Assembly (NCBI GenBank): GCA_028386065.3
Contig: JAKUCV010004325.1
Location: 38,968 to 102,967, forward strand
Source of the DNA: Turnera subulata
Lineage: Eukaryota > Streptophyta > Magnoliopsida > Malpighiales > Passifloraceae
Direction of reading: 5' to 3'
Length of the DNA: 64,000 nucleotides
In this document: in pieces, positions 1-10,247 of the stretch
How positions within the stretch are numbered: position 1 is the stretch's first letter
Layout: the number at the start of each line of letters is the position of its first letter
Notes under the pieces: generated by a model
What the model was told of the DNA's origin: nothing
The model's input: the letters and a program-made list of their open reading frames with translations, nothing else
Database searches by the model: none
Translations under genes and position numbers: made by a program

Positions 1-1
1 G

Positions 2-3000
2 ATTTAGACCATATACCACTTCAAAAGGGGAATGACCTGTAGTTTGGCTCTTCGATCGGTTGTAAGCAAATTCAGCTTGAGCAAGATGCAAATCCCACTC
101 TTTGACATTCTTCGTCACCAAACTTCTTAGAAGATTTCCCAAACTTCGATTCACTACTTCAGTTTGTCCGTCTGTTTGAGGATGATGAGATGTACTAAAT
201 TGTAGTTTAGTACCAAATTTCCTCCAGAGTGTTCTCCAAAAGTGACTCAAAAATTTGGTATCACGATCTGAAGTGATGGATTTAGGAATTCCATCAAGTT
301 TAACGACTTCACGAAAATAGAGATCAGCAACTTGGCTTGCATCTGCTGTTTTGTTGCATGGAATAAAGTGAGCCATCTTGGAAAATCTATCAACGACAAC
401 AAAGACTGAATCCTTGTTACGTTGTGTGCGTGGAAGTCCAAGAACAAAATCCATACTGACATCTTCCCAAGGTGAGTTAGGAATAGGAAGTGGTGTGTAT
501 AAGCCAGTATTTTGTCCATGCATCTTCGCTTTGTGACAGATGCCATATCGTTCCACAAGACGTGCAACATCTTTTGTCATTTTCGGCCAAAAAAATTTTT
601 CTTGAATAAGGGCCAAAGTCTTGTCCCTACCAAAATGACCAGCAAGACCTCCTCCATGAGCTTCTCGGATGATTGCCTCTCTTAATGAACACTGAGGAAT
701 GCACAGCTTGTTATCTTTGAAAAGAAAACTGTCCTGCTTGAAATAGTGATGAAGGGATCCTTCGGAACAAGCTTGCCAAATTGAGCTAAAATCAGCATCG
801 TCTGGATAAAGCTCCTTTATTTTGTCGAATCCAATGACATTGGTCTCTATAGTATTAAGCAGTAAATGCCTTCTACTAAGAGCATCAGCCACTTGATTGA
901 GCTTTCTGGACTTGTGTTTGAGAGAGAAAGTGTATGGCTGCAAAAATTCAACCCATTTAGCATGCCGCTTTGTCAACTTGTGTTGGCTGCTCAAGTATTT
1001 TAGGGCTTCATGGTCGGTGTAGAGAACAAACTCCTTAGGAAGTAAATAATGACTCCAGTGATCAAGAGCTCTAATGATTGCATAGAACTCCTTATCATAA
1101 GTAGAATACTTCCTTCGAGAGTCACTGAGCTTTTCACTGAAGAAAGCAATGGGCCTTCCTTCTTGGCTGAGCACAGCACCAATGCCGACATTTGAAGCAT
1201 CACATTCGACTTCAAAAATGATGTCAAAATTTGGAAGAGCAAGGACTGGAGCTTCTGTCATTTTTTTCTTCACAAGCTCAAAGCTCTTTTGGGCTGCTTC
1301 AGTCCAATTGAATGATCCTCCCTTCAAGCACTCTGTGATTGGGGCAATAAGAGTGCTAAAGCCTCGAATAAACCTGCGGTAAAAAGAGACAAGGCCATGA
1401 AAACTCCTTATGTCATGCAAGGAAGTTGGAGTTGGCCAGCTTGAAATAGCTTCAATCTTGCTTGGATCTGCCATGATTCCTGTGGATGAGACAATGTAGC
1501 CAAGGAAAACAACATTATCTGTAAAGAAATGGCATTTCTTCAGGTTGGCATATAGCTTTTGCTCTCTCAAGGTCTGAAACACCTTGTGCAGATGATCCAA
1601 ATGCTCTTCATGAGACCTGCTATAGACCAAAATATCATCGAAGTAGACAACAACAAATTTGCCCATGAATGGTCTGAAAACATGAGTCATTAGTCTCATA
1701 AAAGTACTGGGAGCATTAGATAATCCGAATGGCATGACTAGCCACTCATATAAGCCATTGCGAGTTTTGAAAGCTGTCTTCCATTCGTCTCCTGGTCTCA
1801 TTCTAATTTGATGATAGCCACTGCGAAGATCAATTTTAGAGAATAAATTAGCTCCATGCAGTTGATCAAGAAGATCATCAAGTCGTGGGATAGGAAACCG
1901 ATACTTGATGGTGATCTTATTGATTGCTCGACTGTCAACACACATACGCCATGATCCATCTTTCTTCGGTACCAAAAGGGCTGGTACGGCACAAGGACTC
2001 ATACTTTCACGTATTAATCCTTTAGCCAGAAGTTCATCAACTTGTCGCTGCAATTCTTGGCTTTCTGTTGGATTCATCCGGTATGCTGCTTTATTAGGTA
2101 GGACTGCACCAGGAACCAAGTCGATACAATGCTGAATATCTCTCATAGGTGGCAAACCACCAGGAATATCTTCTGGAATTACGTCAAAAAATTGCTGAAG
2201 TAGAGGTTGTACTGATGGATGCACTTGTTCCTGTGAAGACAAAGATTCCTCCACAAAAATAAGAGCATAAATGTTTTCTTCCTCATGTATAGCCTTCTTG
2301 ACTTCTTTGCCAGAAAGTAAATTATTTTTCTCTCCTAAAATAGGTTTGAAAATATTTTCCGGCTTTAGTGGTGCGAGAACAACCTTAACCCCATCTTTCA
2401 TGAAGGTATAGGTATTTTTGAATCCATCATGGATAGCTTTTCTATCATACTGCCATGGTCTACCCAAAAGCAAATGACAAGCATCCATAGGTACCACATC
2501 ACACCAAACAACATCTGCATAATTTTTGCCAATAGAAAATTGCACTAGACATCGTTTTGTTACCTTGACATCGCCTCCTTTTTGTAACCATCGGAGTTTG
2601 TAAGGTTGTGGATGTGCTTCAGATTTCAGCTGCAACTTATCCACCATGTGCGTTGCTACAACATTTGTACAGCTTCCACTGTCGATGATGACGTCACAAA
2701 CTTTGTTGTGTGAAGTGCAACGGGTGTGAAAAATATTTGTTCGAAGCCAATCACTAGCTTCAACTTCTGCCATAGTCAAAGTTCTTTGGATGACTAGAGA
2801 ATCGCCTTCATCAGCATATGTCATGTCTTCCTCTTCAAGCTCTTTATCTTCCTCTACGGTCTCCTCTTCAATGTCTTCTTCCACCAAAGAAACAATTTTC
2901 CGATTTGGGCAATCGGAAGCAATATGACCAAAGCCATGACATTTGAAGCACTGCCGAGAGTTGGACTTGGGGGTTTGTTGTGTGGCTGAAGAAGTTGAAT

Positions 3001-3922
3001 TCTTCGCTCCAAAAGTTGGCTTAGGATTAGCCGTCTTTGGGGCAGCTACTGACTTGTTGAGGCTAGAACTGCTTCCCCGGTTAAAGGGCTCTCGGTTAGA
3101 GACTTTGGAATTGGATCCTTGCCTCTCCTTGAGCTGCTTTTCCACCTTGTGAGCAAGCTTCACAACGTCATTATAAGTCCAATAAGGCTGCAATTGGACA
3201 ACATCACCAATTTCAGCTCGAAGTCCTCCAAGATACCGAGCTATTAGTTGTTCTTCGGGCTCAAGAACATCACAGCGTAGCATGAGATGATCAAACTCTG
3301 CTGTATATTCTTCCACGGACAGCTCTCTTTGCTTGAAATTATGATACTTAAGAAAAGCATCTTGCCTAAAATTTTCAGGCAAATACTTTCGCTTAAGAAC
3401 CTTCTTCATTTTTTCCCATGTGGAAATGGATGATTTTCCATCACGAGCTCTTTGTTTCTTCAAGTGCTCCCACCAAATAGAAGCATGTTTTCGTAGCTTT
3501 ATCGCCACTAATTTCACCTTCACATTTTCAGGAACATCTTTGAACTCGAAAATTCTCTCGACGGTATTTAACCAATCAAGAAAATCATCGGGTTGTAGTC
3601 TTCCTTCAAAATCGGGTATTTCTACCTTCATATTGAAGTCTTTGTGAGGATTACGAGTACGAGGAAGTGGACGGAAAGGCACAACTCCCTCATCTGAAGC
3701 TTGGCTTCTTTCTTGAGAAAAAGGATTAAAATCCTCATCCTCGTCGGATGAATTATTGGCTATGATTTCAGGTCGTGTTTGTTCACGTTCCCGAATTTCA
3801 TAGTCTCTAATTCGACCTTGCAGCTCTTGCACTTGCTTCCTTAATTCCTCCATTTGGATGTCACGCAATGTTGGCTCTTGGCTTGAAGTCCCAACAACAC
3901 CTTTATCTTTTTTGGGTGCCAT
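2..3922 (-). CDS. Gag-Pol polyprotein of Ty3/gypsy retrotransposon (C-terminus beyond window)
   Basis: One frame stays open from the ATG at 3922-3920 to the window edge, 1307 codons without a stop. Domains in order: a short acidic coiled N-terminus; gag around residues 100-300; a CCHC knuckle near 325 (CFKCHGFGHIASDC); an aspartic protease near 410 with DSGS; reverse transcriptase with YFDD near residue 760; RNase H near 900-1020; integrase from about 1080, with the zinc-binding N-terminus, MDFVLGLP and SDRDTKF catalytic segments. The polyprotein would form the particle, copy the RNA and integrate the cDNA. One oddity: the integrase zinc finger reads ERYGICHKAK, so the first Cys of the usual CxxC pair is Tyr (codon near 547), which may disable integration. 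The ATG chosen is the first in frame after the primer binding site. Confidence 0.85.
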   Translation of the reverse strand, partial: MAPKKDKGVVGTSSQEPTLRDIQMEELRKQVQELQGRIRDYEIREREQTRPEIIANNSSDEDEDFNPFSQERSQASDEGVVPFRPLPRTRNPHKDFNMKVEIPDFEGRLQPDDFLDWLNTVERIFEFKDVPENVKVKLVAIKLRKHASIWWEHLKKQRARDGKSSISTWEKMKKVLKRKYLPENFRQDAFLKYHNFKQRELSVEEYTAEFDHLMLRCDVLEPEEQLIARYLGGLRAEIGDVVQLQPYWTYNDVVKLAHKVEKQLKERQGSNSKVSNREPFNRGSSSSLNKSVAAPKTANPKPTFGAKNSTSSATQQTPKSNSRQCFKCHGFGHIASDCPNRKIVSLVEEDIEEETVEEDKELEEEDMTYADEGDSLVIQRTLTMAEVEASDWLRTNIFHTRCTSHNKVCDVIIDSGSCTNVVATHMVDKLQLKSEAHPQPYKLRWLQKGGDVKVTKRCLVQFSIGKNYADVVWCDVVPMDACHLLLGRPWQYDRKAIHDGFKNTYTFMKDGVKVVLAPLKPENIFKPILGEKNNLLSGKEVKKAIHEEENIYALIFVEESLSSQEQVHPSVQPLLQQFFDVIPEDIPGGLPPMRDIQHCIDLVPGAVLPNKAAYRMNPTESQELQRQVDELLAKGLIRESMSPCAVPALLVPKKDGSWRMCVDSRAINKITIKYRFPIPRLDDLLDQLHGANLFSKIDLRSGYHQIRMRPGDEWKTAFKTRNGLYEWLVMPFGLSNAPSTFMRLMTHVFRPFMGKFVVVYFDDILVYSRSHEEHLDHLHKVFQTLREQKLYANLKKCHFFTDNVVFLGYIVSSTGIMADPSKIEAISSWPTPTSLHDIRSFHGLVSFYRRFIRGFSTLIAPITECLKGGSFNWTEAAQKSFELVKKKMTEAPVLALPNFDIIFEVECDASNVGIGAVLSQEGRPIAFFSEKLSDSRRKYSTYDKEFYAIIRALDHWSHYLLPKEFVLYTDHEALKYLSSQHKLTKRHAKWVEFLQPYTFSLKHKSRKLNQVADALSRRHLLLNTIETNVIGFDKIKELYPDDADFSSIWQACSEGSLHHYFKQDSFLFKDNKLCIPQCSLREAIIREAHGGGLAGHFGRDKTLALIQEKFFWPKMTKDVARLVERYGICHKAKMHGQNTGLYTPLPIPNSPWEDVSMDFVLGLPRTQRNKDSVFVVVDRFSKMAHFIPCNKTADASQVADLYFREVVKLDGIPKSITSDRDTKFLSHFWRTLWRKFGTKLQFSTSHHPQTDGQTEVVNRSLGNLLRSLVTKNVKEWDLHLAQAEFAYNRSKSQTTGHSPFEVVYGLN

Positions 3923-3932
3923 GAAACCAAAT

Positions 3933-3944
3933 GCTCCGCTACCA
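3933..3944 (-). other. Primer binding site of the CRM-like element
   Basis: On the minus strand this reads TGGTAGCGGAGC, close to the initiator-Met tRNA primer site typical of plant Ty3 elements (TGGTATCAGAGC). It lies four bases inside the LTR end and just upstream of the gag ATG at 3922. Confidence 0.65.
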
Positions 3945-3948
3945 AATT

Positions 3949-4467
3949 GATGCCGGACCAAGGTATGAACTAAAGAGTATTTATTTTGGATTTGGGGTAA
4001 CCAAAATATTTAAGGATACAGATTATCACCACCTTAAATATTGGGTTAGAACACTCACTCTCAATAATTTTCCAAGAGATATAGATACTCACCACTCTTA
4101 AGGAAAAAATTAGAAAGAAAGAAAGTGTTTAAGTTTAAACTCAAAGGAATCCACCTAAGAGACTTAAACTAGAAGGAGAAGAGAAAACTCTCTATCAAAG
4201 AAAATATTTCACTCAAATTCACTTGTACCTAAAGCATTACAATGCATGGGTTTATATAGGCAAGTTATAGCACACAATTTTATTTGGATTCACACATATT
4301 TTCTAGTATCCTTTTGAAATTATGGTATGAAAGCAACTTTTGGTGATTGTTGCTATTTTTGAAAAATCTTGCTAGTTGTAATTCTTGACAAAAATCAAAT
4401 CTTGCTAGTTGTAATTCTTGACTAAAATCAAGCTGCAATTTTTGACCTTCATGAAGCTCCTGCATCA
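3949..4467 (-). repeat. 5' LTR of the CRM-like element
   Basis: The plus strand begins TGATGC at 3949 and ends GCATCA at 4467, a perfect 6-bp terminal inversion giving 519 bp. The inner edge is fixed by the adjacent primer binding site; the outer edge is less certain because no 3' LTR is available for comparison. A TATA box is present on the minus strand (CTATATAAAC, around 4250-4259), which would place the transcript start near 4220. The LTR also holds a 33-bp tandem repeat at 4364-4429. Confidence 0.55.
4364..4429. repeat. 33-bp tandem duplication inside the LTR
   Basis: Two copies of a 33-bp unit containing CTTGCTAGTTGTAATTCTTG start at 4364 and 4397 and differ by one base (gacaaaaatc versus gactaaaatc). 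A weaker third half-copy follows. It lies upstream of the LTR TATA box, i.e. in U3, where repeated enhancer units are common. Confidence 0.8.
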
Positions 4468-4472
4468 CACTC

Positions 4473-4981
4473 CAACGACAAAATTATGAAGATTATGCCG
4501 CCAACATTGCCCAAATTAAAGTAATGGTGTATCAAAGTGACCAGACAACACACACGTCACCAGAAGCTGACAAGGACAATTGGCATGCAACGATATCAAG
4601 GAATCAACAGAGGTCAAGATGAGGGGGAGTAGAATACGCACTGCACTCTTTTTTCCTTCACCAAGTTTTTATCCCACTGGGTTTTTTTTGGTAAGGTTTT
4701 TAATGAGGCAGTTCTCCCTAAAGCGTATTCTACCCAATACACAATGACATTCAAAGGGGAGTGTTATAAATTTATTATTTTAAGGGACCAAATGTAGTGA
4801 ATGTCATTTTGAGGGGCTAAACTGAACTTTGTCCACTCCATCTGTGTTATATATAAGAAAATGAAAATCAGAAGAAGGATGAATGAAAAACGGGTTGTAA
4901 CTCGTGTTCTTCCCTGCCATCTTCCTCCACCCTTCAACTTCTTCTCCTAAATCCATCTATCAATTCCATTCTTTCATAACA
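4473..4981 (+). mobile_element. 3' remnant of a Ty1/copia-type element (untranslated end plus LTR)
   Basis: No coding sequence remains. The remnant shows a non-coding block with a long-range hairpin (4630-4732), a polypurine tract (caaaggggag, about 4752-4761) and a short LTR starting TGTTATAAAT at 4762. The block containing CCCACTGGG and GGTAAGGTTTTTAATGAGG resembles the stretch that precedes the 3' LTR in many plant copia elements; that comparison is from memory and unchecked. The 5' part is absent, perhaps removed when the CRM-like element inserted next to it. Confidence 0.55.
4762..4981 (+). repeat. Copia-type 3' LTR, about 220 bp
   Basis: It starts TGTTAT directly after a polypurine tract and ends ATAACA at 4981, a perfect 6-bp terminal inversion. 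A TATA-like stretch (GTTATATATAAG) lies near 4848-4859. An alternative right end is TATCA at 4962. Confidence 0.5.
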
Positions 4982-4988
4982 AGAAACG

Positions 4989-5185
4989 CATAAGCTAAAG
5001 TTTTGAAACCAATGTAATTTGGCCTTGAGGTAATACACGTCTTCACCACTACCTGACACCACATGGCCCCATATATGGAGCAAAAGGGTGAGATCTTGGC
5101 TTCAAGTTTCACCTCCGTAGAAAACAACGAAAAAATGAAAAAGACATAAGCTAAGGTTTCCAAACCAATGTAATTTGGCCTTGAG
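4989..5185. repeat. Diverged 41-bp direct repeat downstream of the P450
   Basis: A segment containing AACCAATGTAATTTGGCC occurs at 4989-5029 and again at 5145-5185, 156 bp apart, with a few mismatches. Both lie beyond the P450 stop codon on its 3' side and may belong to its former 3' UTR. Nothing else is recognised between 4982 and 5334. Confidence 0.7.
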
Positions 5186-5334
5186 CTAGCAGCATACGGT
5201 GAAGAGACAGATCATGTCGGCGCGGGTCATGATCAATAACACATGGTTTACATATGCATAGTTAAACCCAATGTAAAACTCAGTTGTTCCCCTACATAAA
5301 TATAGACCCCTATTTATACCACTCGAAGTCATAC

Positions 5335-6560
5335 CTAGATTGTGTGGTATGCAGCGGGAACCAAGAGCAAGTGATTCTTTCTTTTAACTGTAGAACCATA
5401 GCACTCGCTCATTTCCAGCTCTTCTGGCCCTACTCCACCAGGAAGCTTCCAGTCGAAATAATACAAAAGGTTTGCAAGTGGAAGCTCCACATTAGCTATG
5501 CCAAATGCAATGCCAGGGCACATCCTCCTTCCAGCACCAAACGGGATCAATTCATAATGGTTTCCCTTATAATCAATTGGACTGTCCAAGAACCTCTCAG
5601 GATAGAATTTATCGGGCTCAGTCCAGGACTTAGGATGCCTACCCAATGCCCAAGCATTGATAAGAACCTTGGTTTTTGCTGGCACCAAGTATCCCATAAA
5701 TTCACATGGGTTTTCNGTTGAATATCCAGCAACACATCCACCAAGTCATCATTTTGACCCTTATCCTTCTTGTAATTTTTCCTGTGGTCACTAATGACGC
5801 TCTCCAGGATCCTGTCAATTCCCCTACCCACCCTTTTAACCCTATACTCCATCCCACTAATCAACCTCAACAATCTAAAGGAAGGGAACAAATCCGAAAG
5901 GCTGTATCCCCCAATGCACTCATTAAGTTCCTCGGCAAGTTTCATAAAAACCTGAACCTCCTTGCATTCCTCCCCAAAAGCAGCTCTGCAAGTTATAGTA
6001 TTCGTCAAAAGAAATACCTGCTCGCCTACATTGAAGGGCAACCCTGCTGCTGCGCATGATTTTATCATTTCCACCAGCTTCGCCCCCTCTTGTTCCCTTA
6101 CGCACCTGAAAGCTGACACACGCTTTGGACTGAGCAATTCCATGACACATATCTTCCGGAGCTGCCGCCATTTCGGCCCGGCCCCCATGGAAAATGCAAC
6201 GTCGGAGTTGTAAAACAGGATGCTAGCAGAGAAGAGATATGGCCTGTTGGCGAATTCCACATCGTGAGTTTTAAGCATTTCTTTGGCGGCCTCTGGTGAA
6301 GATATTACTAGAGTGGAAAGCTGGCCGAGTTGGAGGTACATGACCCCTCCATATTTCTTGGCCAGGTCTGTTAAGGCACGGTGAGGTAGAGAGCCGGCGA
6401 GGTGGAGCAAATTTCCTAGGATGGGTAGCTTTATTGGCCCTGGGGGTAGGGGTAGCTTTGAAGTATTTCGTTTGGTTTTCTGGGTGTTACTACATAATTT
6501 TAGAGCTACGAAGACGAAGAGAAGGGAGGCCAAGACTAGTTGGAAGGTAGGAACATCCAT
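5335..6560 (-). pseudogene. CYP71D: Cytochrome P450, CYP71D-like, interrupted in the middle
   Basis: The N-terminal part (about 281 codons from the ATG at 6560) has a hydrophobic ER anchor (residues about 5-22), the proline hinge LPLPPGP near 37-43 and a helix-C WRQLRK motif. It stops after DDLVDVLLDIQ. The C-terminal part resumes at [12 protein letters not shown] and carries FYPERF, the heme-thiolate motif [11 protein letters not shown] and a natural stop at 5335. About 95-100 residues are missing, including the I-helix oxygen-binding motif, the K-helix ExxR and the usual CYP71 intron. The break falls exactly on a single N at 5716. No other stop or frameshift is seen, so a collapsed assembly gap in an intact gene is as likely as a real pseudogene. 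CYP71D enzymes are ER monooxygenases of terpenoids, alkaloids or flavonoids; the substrate cannot be read here. Confidence 0.85.
5716..5716. other. Single ambiguous base N, probable assembly join
   Basis: This is the only N in the window. It lies between ...GGATATTCAAC and GAAAACCCATG (minus strand), the exact point where the P450 loses its middle. It looks like a scaffolding or gap-closing mark rather than a miscalled base. Confidence 0.8.
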
Positions 6561-6640
6561 GATGATGAAAAACCTGAGTGGGAAAAATTAGGCCACAGCC
6601 TGAGTTTTATGGAGTATTAAATCAAGTGAGGATTGCGTGA

Positions 6641-6650
6641 TATATAATAA
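6641..6650 (-). promoter_or_regulatory. Possible TATA box of the P450
   Basis: On the minus strand TTATTATATA lies about 80-90 bp upstream of the start codon, leaving room for a leader of roughly 50 nt. It is the only TATA-like stretch close enough. There is no independent support. Confidence 0.35.
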
Positions 6651-6659
6651 GGTGCATTC

Positions 6660-8603
6660 CCAATGTTGCCCTGTAGACGCTTTCTTGAGTACATGTGGAT
6701 ATTACTCTAGATCCTAGCAAGGATTGATTCAGAAATGCATGATAGCCACTCAATATATATATACATTGAAAACATGTTTTGCCTAGTTGTTTTCCTTTGG
6801 CACGACATGTTTGCCATTCCCTTGACTGATGATGCAAAACCACAAGAGATAAGCAAAAACGTCGCCGTCAATTGGTTGTTTAAATGTTTAAAAGGAAGGA
6901 ATCGTGTAAATGCAAATTTCTTTCAAAAAAGGAAACACACACTCATTCCCTTATATGGGTTGTGGGTTAGGGAGAGATGTGTTTGATACGTGTGGCTTTT
7001 TCCTGTTAGTTAGAGATGCTTGATGTGTTGCTGTTTTGCACAGATAGCATGCTTTTCACGTTTTCTCAAGTGTTAATTAGAAACAAAATATAATTTTAAG
7101 AAAACCATAAAAATGATTTTGTGTTTTAGTTTTTTTTTTTATATATATAATTCAACTCTACATCTGAAATGTAAAACTCTAAATCTCAACTCTAAACCAA
7201 TGCAAGGTTTGCTTAATTTGATTTGGGAAGAAATAAGCGGTGATTGATGTTGTTTCCATCTTATTTTCTTAGATATTCTCTTTCTTTTAAGATAGTCACC
7301 CTTGTGAATCGAATGATGATTAGGAAATCACTTTAAACTAATTAATTAAGTTTATTATCATAATGTATGTATTTATTGGGCACATTGATTATATTATTAT
7401 AATATACCTTTAAATACAATTAATTATACCAATTATTATTATTAGTATCAAAAAAAAATACCAATTATTATTATATGTTTGAATACACTAACTACGTTTT
7501 GATTATGACAAACTTATGTGTAGCATGTGTTGTACCTAACCATATATTGTAGCTCACATGAGGAGCCTCCAATCCGTGATTAAACATCACAATCATGCCT
7601 TGGAAGATGAGTGAGCGGGATTGGTTTTGGAGCATGAGATGTCGCTTTCAAAGTGCAAACTCCCATGCCACTCATGTTTGTTTAATCCCTAATGGCATTG
7701 GTCAACAAACCTAGTACCTAATATTTTTGGAATTAATTCTATGATAAAAGCAACCTTAAACAAATTAAAAGGCAACTGAATTCAAACTTCCTAGAACCAA
7801 TCTAAGACTATGCTAAATAATGTCATCAATGGTCAAAAAACTGCAGTTTGATGGGTCTCGTGCCAAAGCGTGAAAGGGACAACAGGAAAGAAGAACGTTG
7901 ACACTCTGGCACCTCTGACAACAAAAGGGCCTGGAATGAAAGGGACAGCTAACTGATCAATTTGAACTGAAATTATCCCTCCTACCTCTTTATAAAGAGA
8001 TGCTGACTCAAGGAGGTCTTTAGAGCTGCTAAAACAGAGATTTTGAATTCAAGCAAAGACAGTGGCACTTGTAGTTCTCAGGATCCCACTTGTTACGACA
8101 AATTTCCCCCTCTACATACTCAGTGTTTGTTTCTGTCCTATGCAATTCACCACCAATGTGATATACTAATTCAATGTCCTCGCTCATGATGTAACCACCG
8201 AATACACAATAGTACTACACCTAGAGACAAACAACACAAGCAATTTAAAAAATATATTTTCCATTATTTTAAATTGCACATTACACACAGTGGTCTAAGG
8301 TTCTTTTTGGAAAATACCAACGCACAAAATCCTAAAAAATAAACTAATGCCGAAAGCAACTTTATTCACATGTTACCTTTCTCTTTCATCGAGCTTTTTC
8401 TTTCTTCTCCCCACATCTGCTTCACTTCTTCGTGTTGTCCTCTCTGTCTTTTTTTTTTCACTCCTCTATGCCTCACTTCCCCACGACTACTTCACATCTT
8501 TCACCGATTGACCTCTCCCACTGCAAATGCTCCCTACGCGCCCGGCATCTTCTACTGTCGAAACCGAGTGATTTGAAGGTGGAATTTTCGGTTCTGTTGT
8601 GCA
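6660..8603. other. Intergenic DNA, no gene recognised
   Basis: AT-rich sequence with short A and T runs and small ATT-rich repeats (around 7425-7480). The last 240 bases (8365-8603) become CT-rich on the plus strand, like a leader or microsatellite-derived tract, and run straight into the solo LTR. No open frame here shows a recognisable domain. Confidence 0.6.
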
Positions 8604-10170
8604 CCAGCTGTAACAACCCGAGTAATTTTTACGTTTTTACCGTCACCGTAAAATTCAATTTTACAGTCATTTACCATTAAAATTAATCTTGGGTAATTAG
8701 TTAACGGTAATTTATGCATCGGATTCCGAAACCGAGCCTTGTCCCATGCTCGAGATTTTTCTGCGGATTTTTCGGACCAAGTTGGGATTTTTCGGGTCCA
8801 GGAATCTTCAGAAAAGTCAGGATTAACCCCGAATTATCGGGCCAGGAATTAAGTCAAGGGGGTACATTAGTTATTTTCTGGTCCGGACAGAACCCGGCTC
8901 ACATGCTGCACAGTGAGGGGGCTGCAGCCGCCATTCACTGTGAGGCATGTGAATGGCCAGTGCATACCCGTGAGTCTATTTTCACCTTTCCCTACACCAT
9001 TTTCTTCTGCCTGAAAAAGGAAACCTCACCTGTAAATCCTCCACAAGCTCTGCAAAACACCACTGCCAGAACCCAAACCTCTCATCCCTATACAAAACCA
9101 AACCAGGAAATAAAAGCAAACACACCTACACACTTGCAAAACTACGTCGTTTTGCAACAACCACCACGCTAACCCGTCACCTTCCTCTTCATCCTTCCCC
9201 TCGCTACTGTTCACGCGAAGGAGAACAGAGCAGCCACACGCGACACCACCCTTCCCATCGGTCTCCCCGTGCCGCCGCCGAAAAGACACAGCCGCCGCCG
9301 CCCGATTGTGCCTCCCGACGCGCCGCCAAGGACGGAGAACCCGACGGGCCACCACCTGCAAAACGACACTGCCGCCGACGGTTTCCGCCCAGCATCCCGA
9401 CGCCTTCGCCTCCGCGTCGTCTCCCTTGCGACGTGCCTTCCTTCTGCCGCTTCCCTCGTCATCGCCGCCCCGCGCCGCCGTGGTTTGCAACGTCGAGGTG
9501 AGCAACCCGTTGTGGTGTCGACCCGGATGGGTCACGAAGAGGGTCGGGCTGACCCGTTTCGGGGCTACGGGTCGCGTCAAGCCAGGCCATTGACCGGGCC
9601 TTGGTTGGGCTTGACCTGGGCCTAACCTTGGTTGAAGTTGGGTTTTGGGTCTGCTGGGCTTGGAGTTTGGGTCTGGGCCTGGCGTGGGCTTGCAGCTCAT
9701 GCTTGGTGTGGGCTCTGCGTCCGGGCCTGGCTGACCTGTTGGGTTGGATTCCATAGGTTGGGCTGTTATTTTAGGCCCAGTCCGATTTGAATAAAAATAA
9801 TAAATAATAATAATTAATTTAATGTGGAAAAAAATTATAATTCTGGAAAAAAAATATAATTTGTGAAAATAATATTTTGGGGATCTTAGGGAAATAATAT
9901 TATGGAGAAAAAAATAATAATAGTAATTAATAATTTTGGAAAGTACATACTTGTAGGAAAAAGAGGAAAGAGTATTATCAAAGTAGGTATTGTATAGGAA
10001 TACGTATGAGTAAAGTATTATTTTAGACACTGAAAAAAAATGGTGAATGATGATGATGATAGAAAATAACTCGGGGGAGTGACCGAGATGAGTTCGTATT
10101 TAATTTCCGGTATACAGTAGTAGCATGACATTGCATATCACTTATGTGTGCATATTATTTGTTGATATAG

Positions 10171-10247
10171 GAGTTGATGACGAGCAGATACCTGAGGAAC
10201 CAGACTTGGAGTCTATTGGACACTTCCAAAACTGATAATCGGCTAAG
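10171..10247 (+). other. Exon-like block conserved in three diverged LTRs (copy in LTR A)
   Basis: The block is preceded by GATATAG and followed by GTGAGG, like acceptor and donor splice sites. It can be read as a short peptide containing DDEQIPEEP before a stop. The matching blocks are at 28369-28444 and 47619-47697 (both minus). The shared tail TCGGCTAAGGTGAGG is the best conserved nucleotide stretch. Function unknown. Confidence 0.5.

Larger units (their letters stand above)
1..4467 (-). mobile_element. Ty3/gypsy chromovirus, CRM-like, 5' LTR plus gag-pol, cut by window edge
   Basis: The element runs on the minus strand. Reading from high to low coordinates, it has an LTR (3949-4467), a primer binding site (3933-3944), and a gag-pol frame that leaves the window at base 1. 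The integrase C-terminus, polypurine tract and 3' LTR lie outside. Assignment to the CRM lineage rests on the RT signature VYFDDILVYS (YFDD rather than FIDD) and the integrase stretch HHPQTDGQTEVVNR. The two Tekay-like elements further right have [12 protein letters not shown] instead. The lineage call is an inference; Reina or Galadriel cannot be excluded without alignment. It is the least damaged retroelement in the window. Confidence 0.8.

Noticed and set aside
5284..6213. Plus-strand frames over the P450
   Set aside because: They are antisense shadows of the P450 coding sequence.
9026..10030. Long minus-strand open frame (334 codons) in LTR A
   Set aside because: It spans an AT-rich run (Tyr/Ile/Phe strings) and a GC-rich LTR stretch, has no domain, and its GC part is repetitive LTR sequence.
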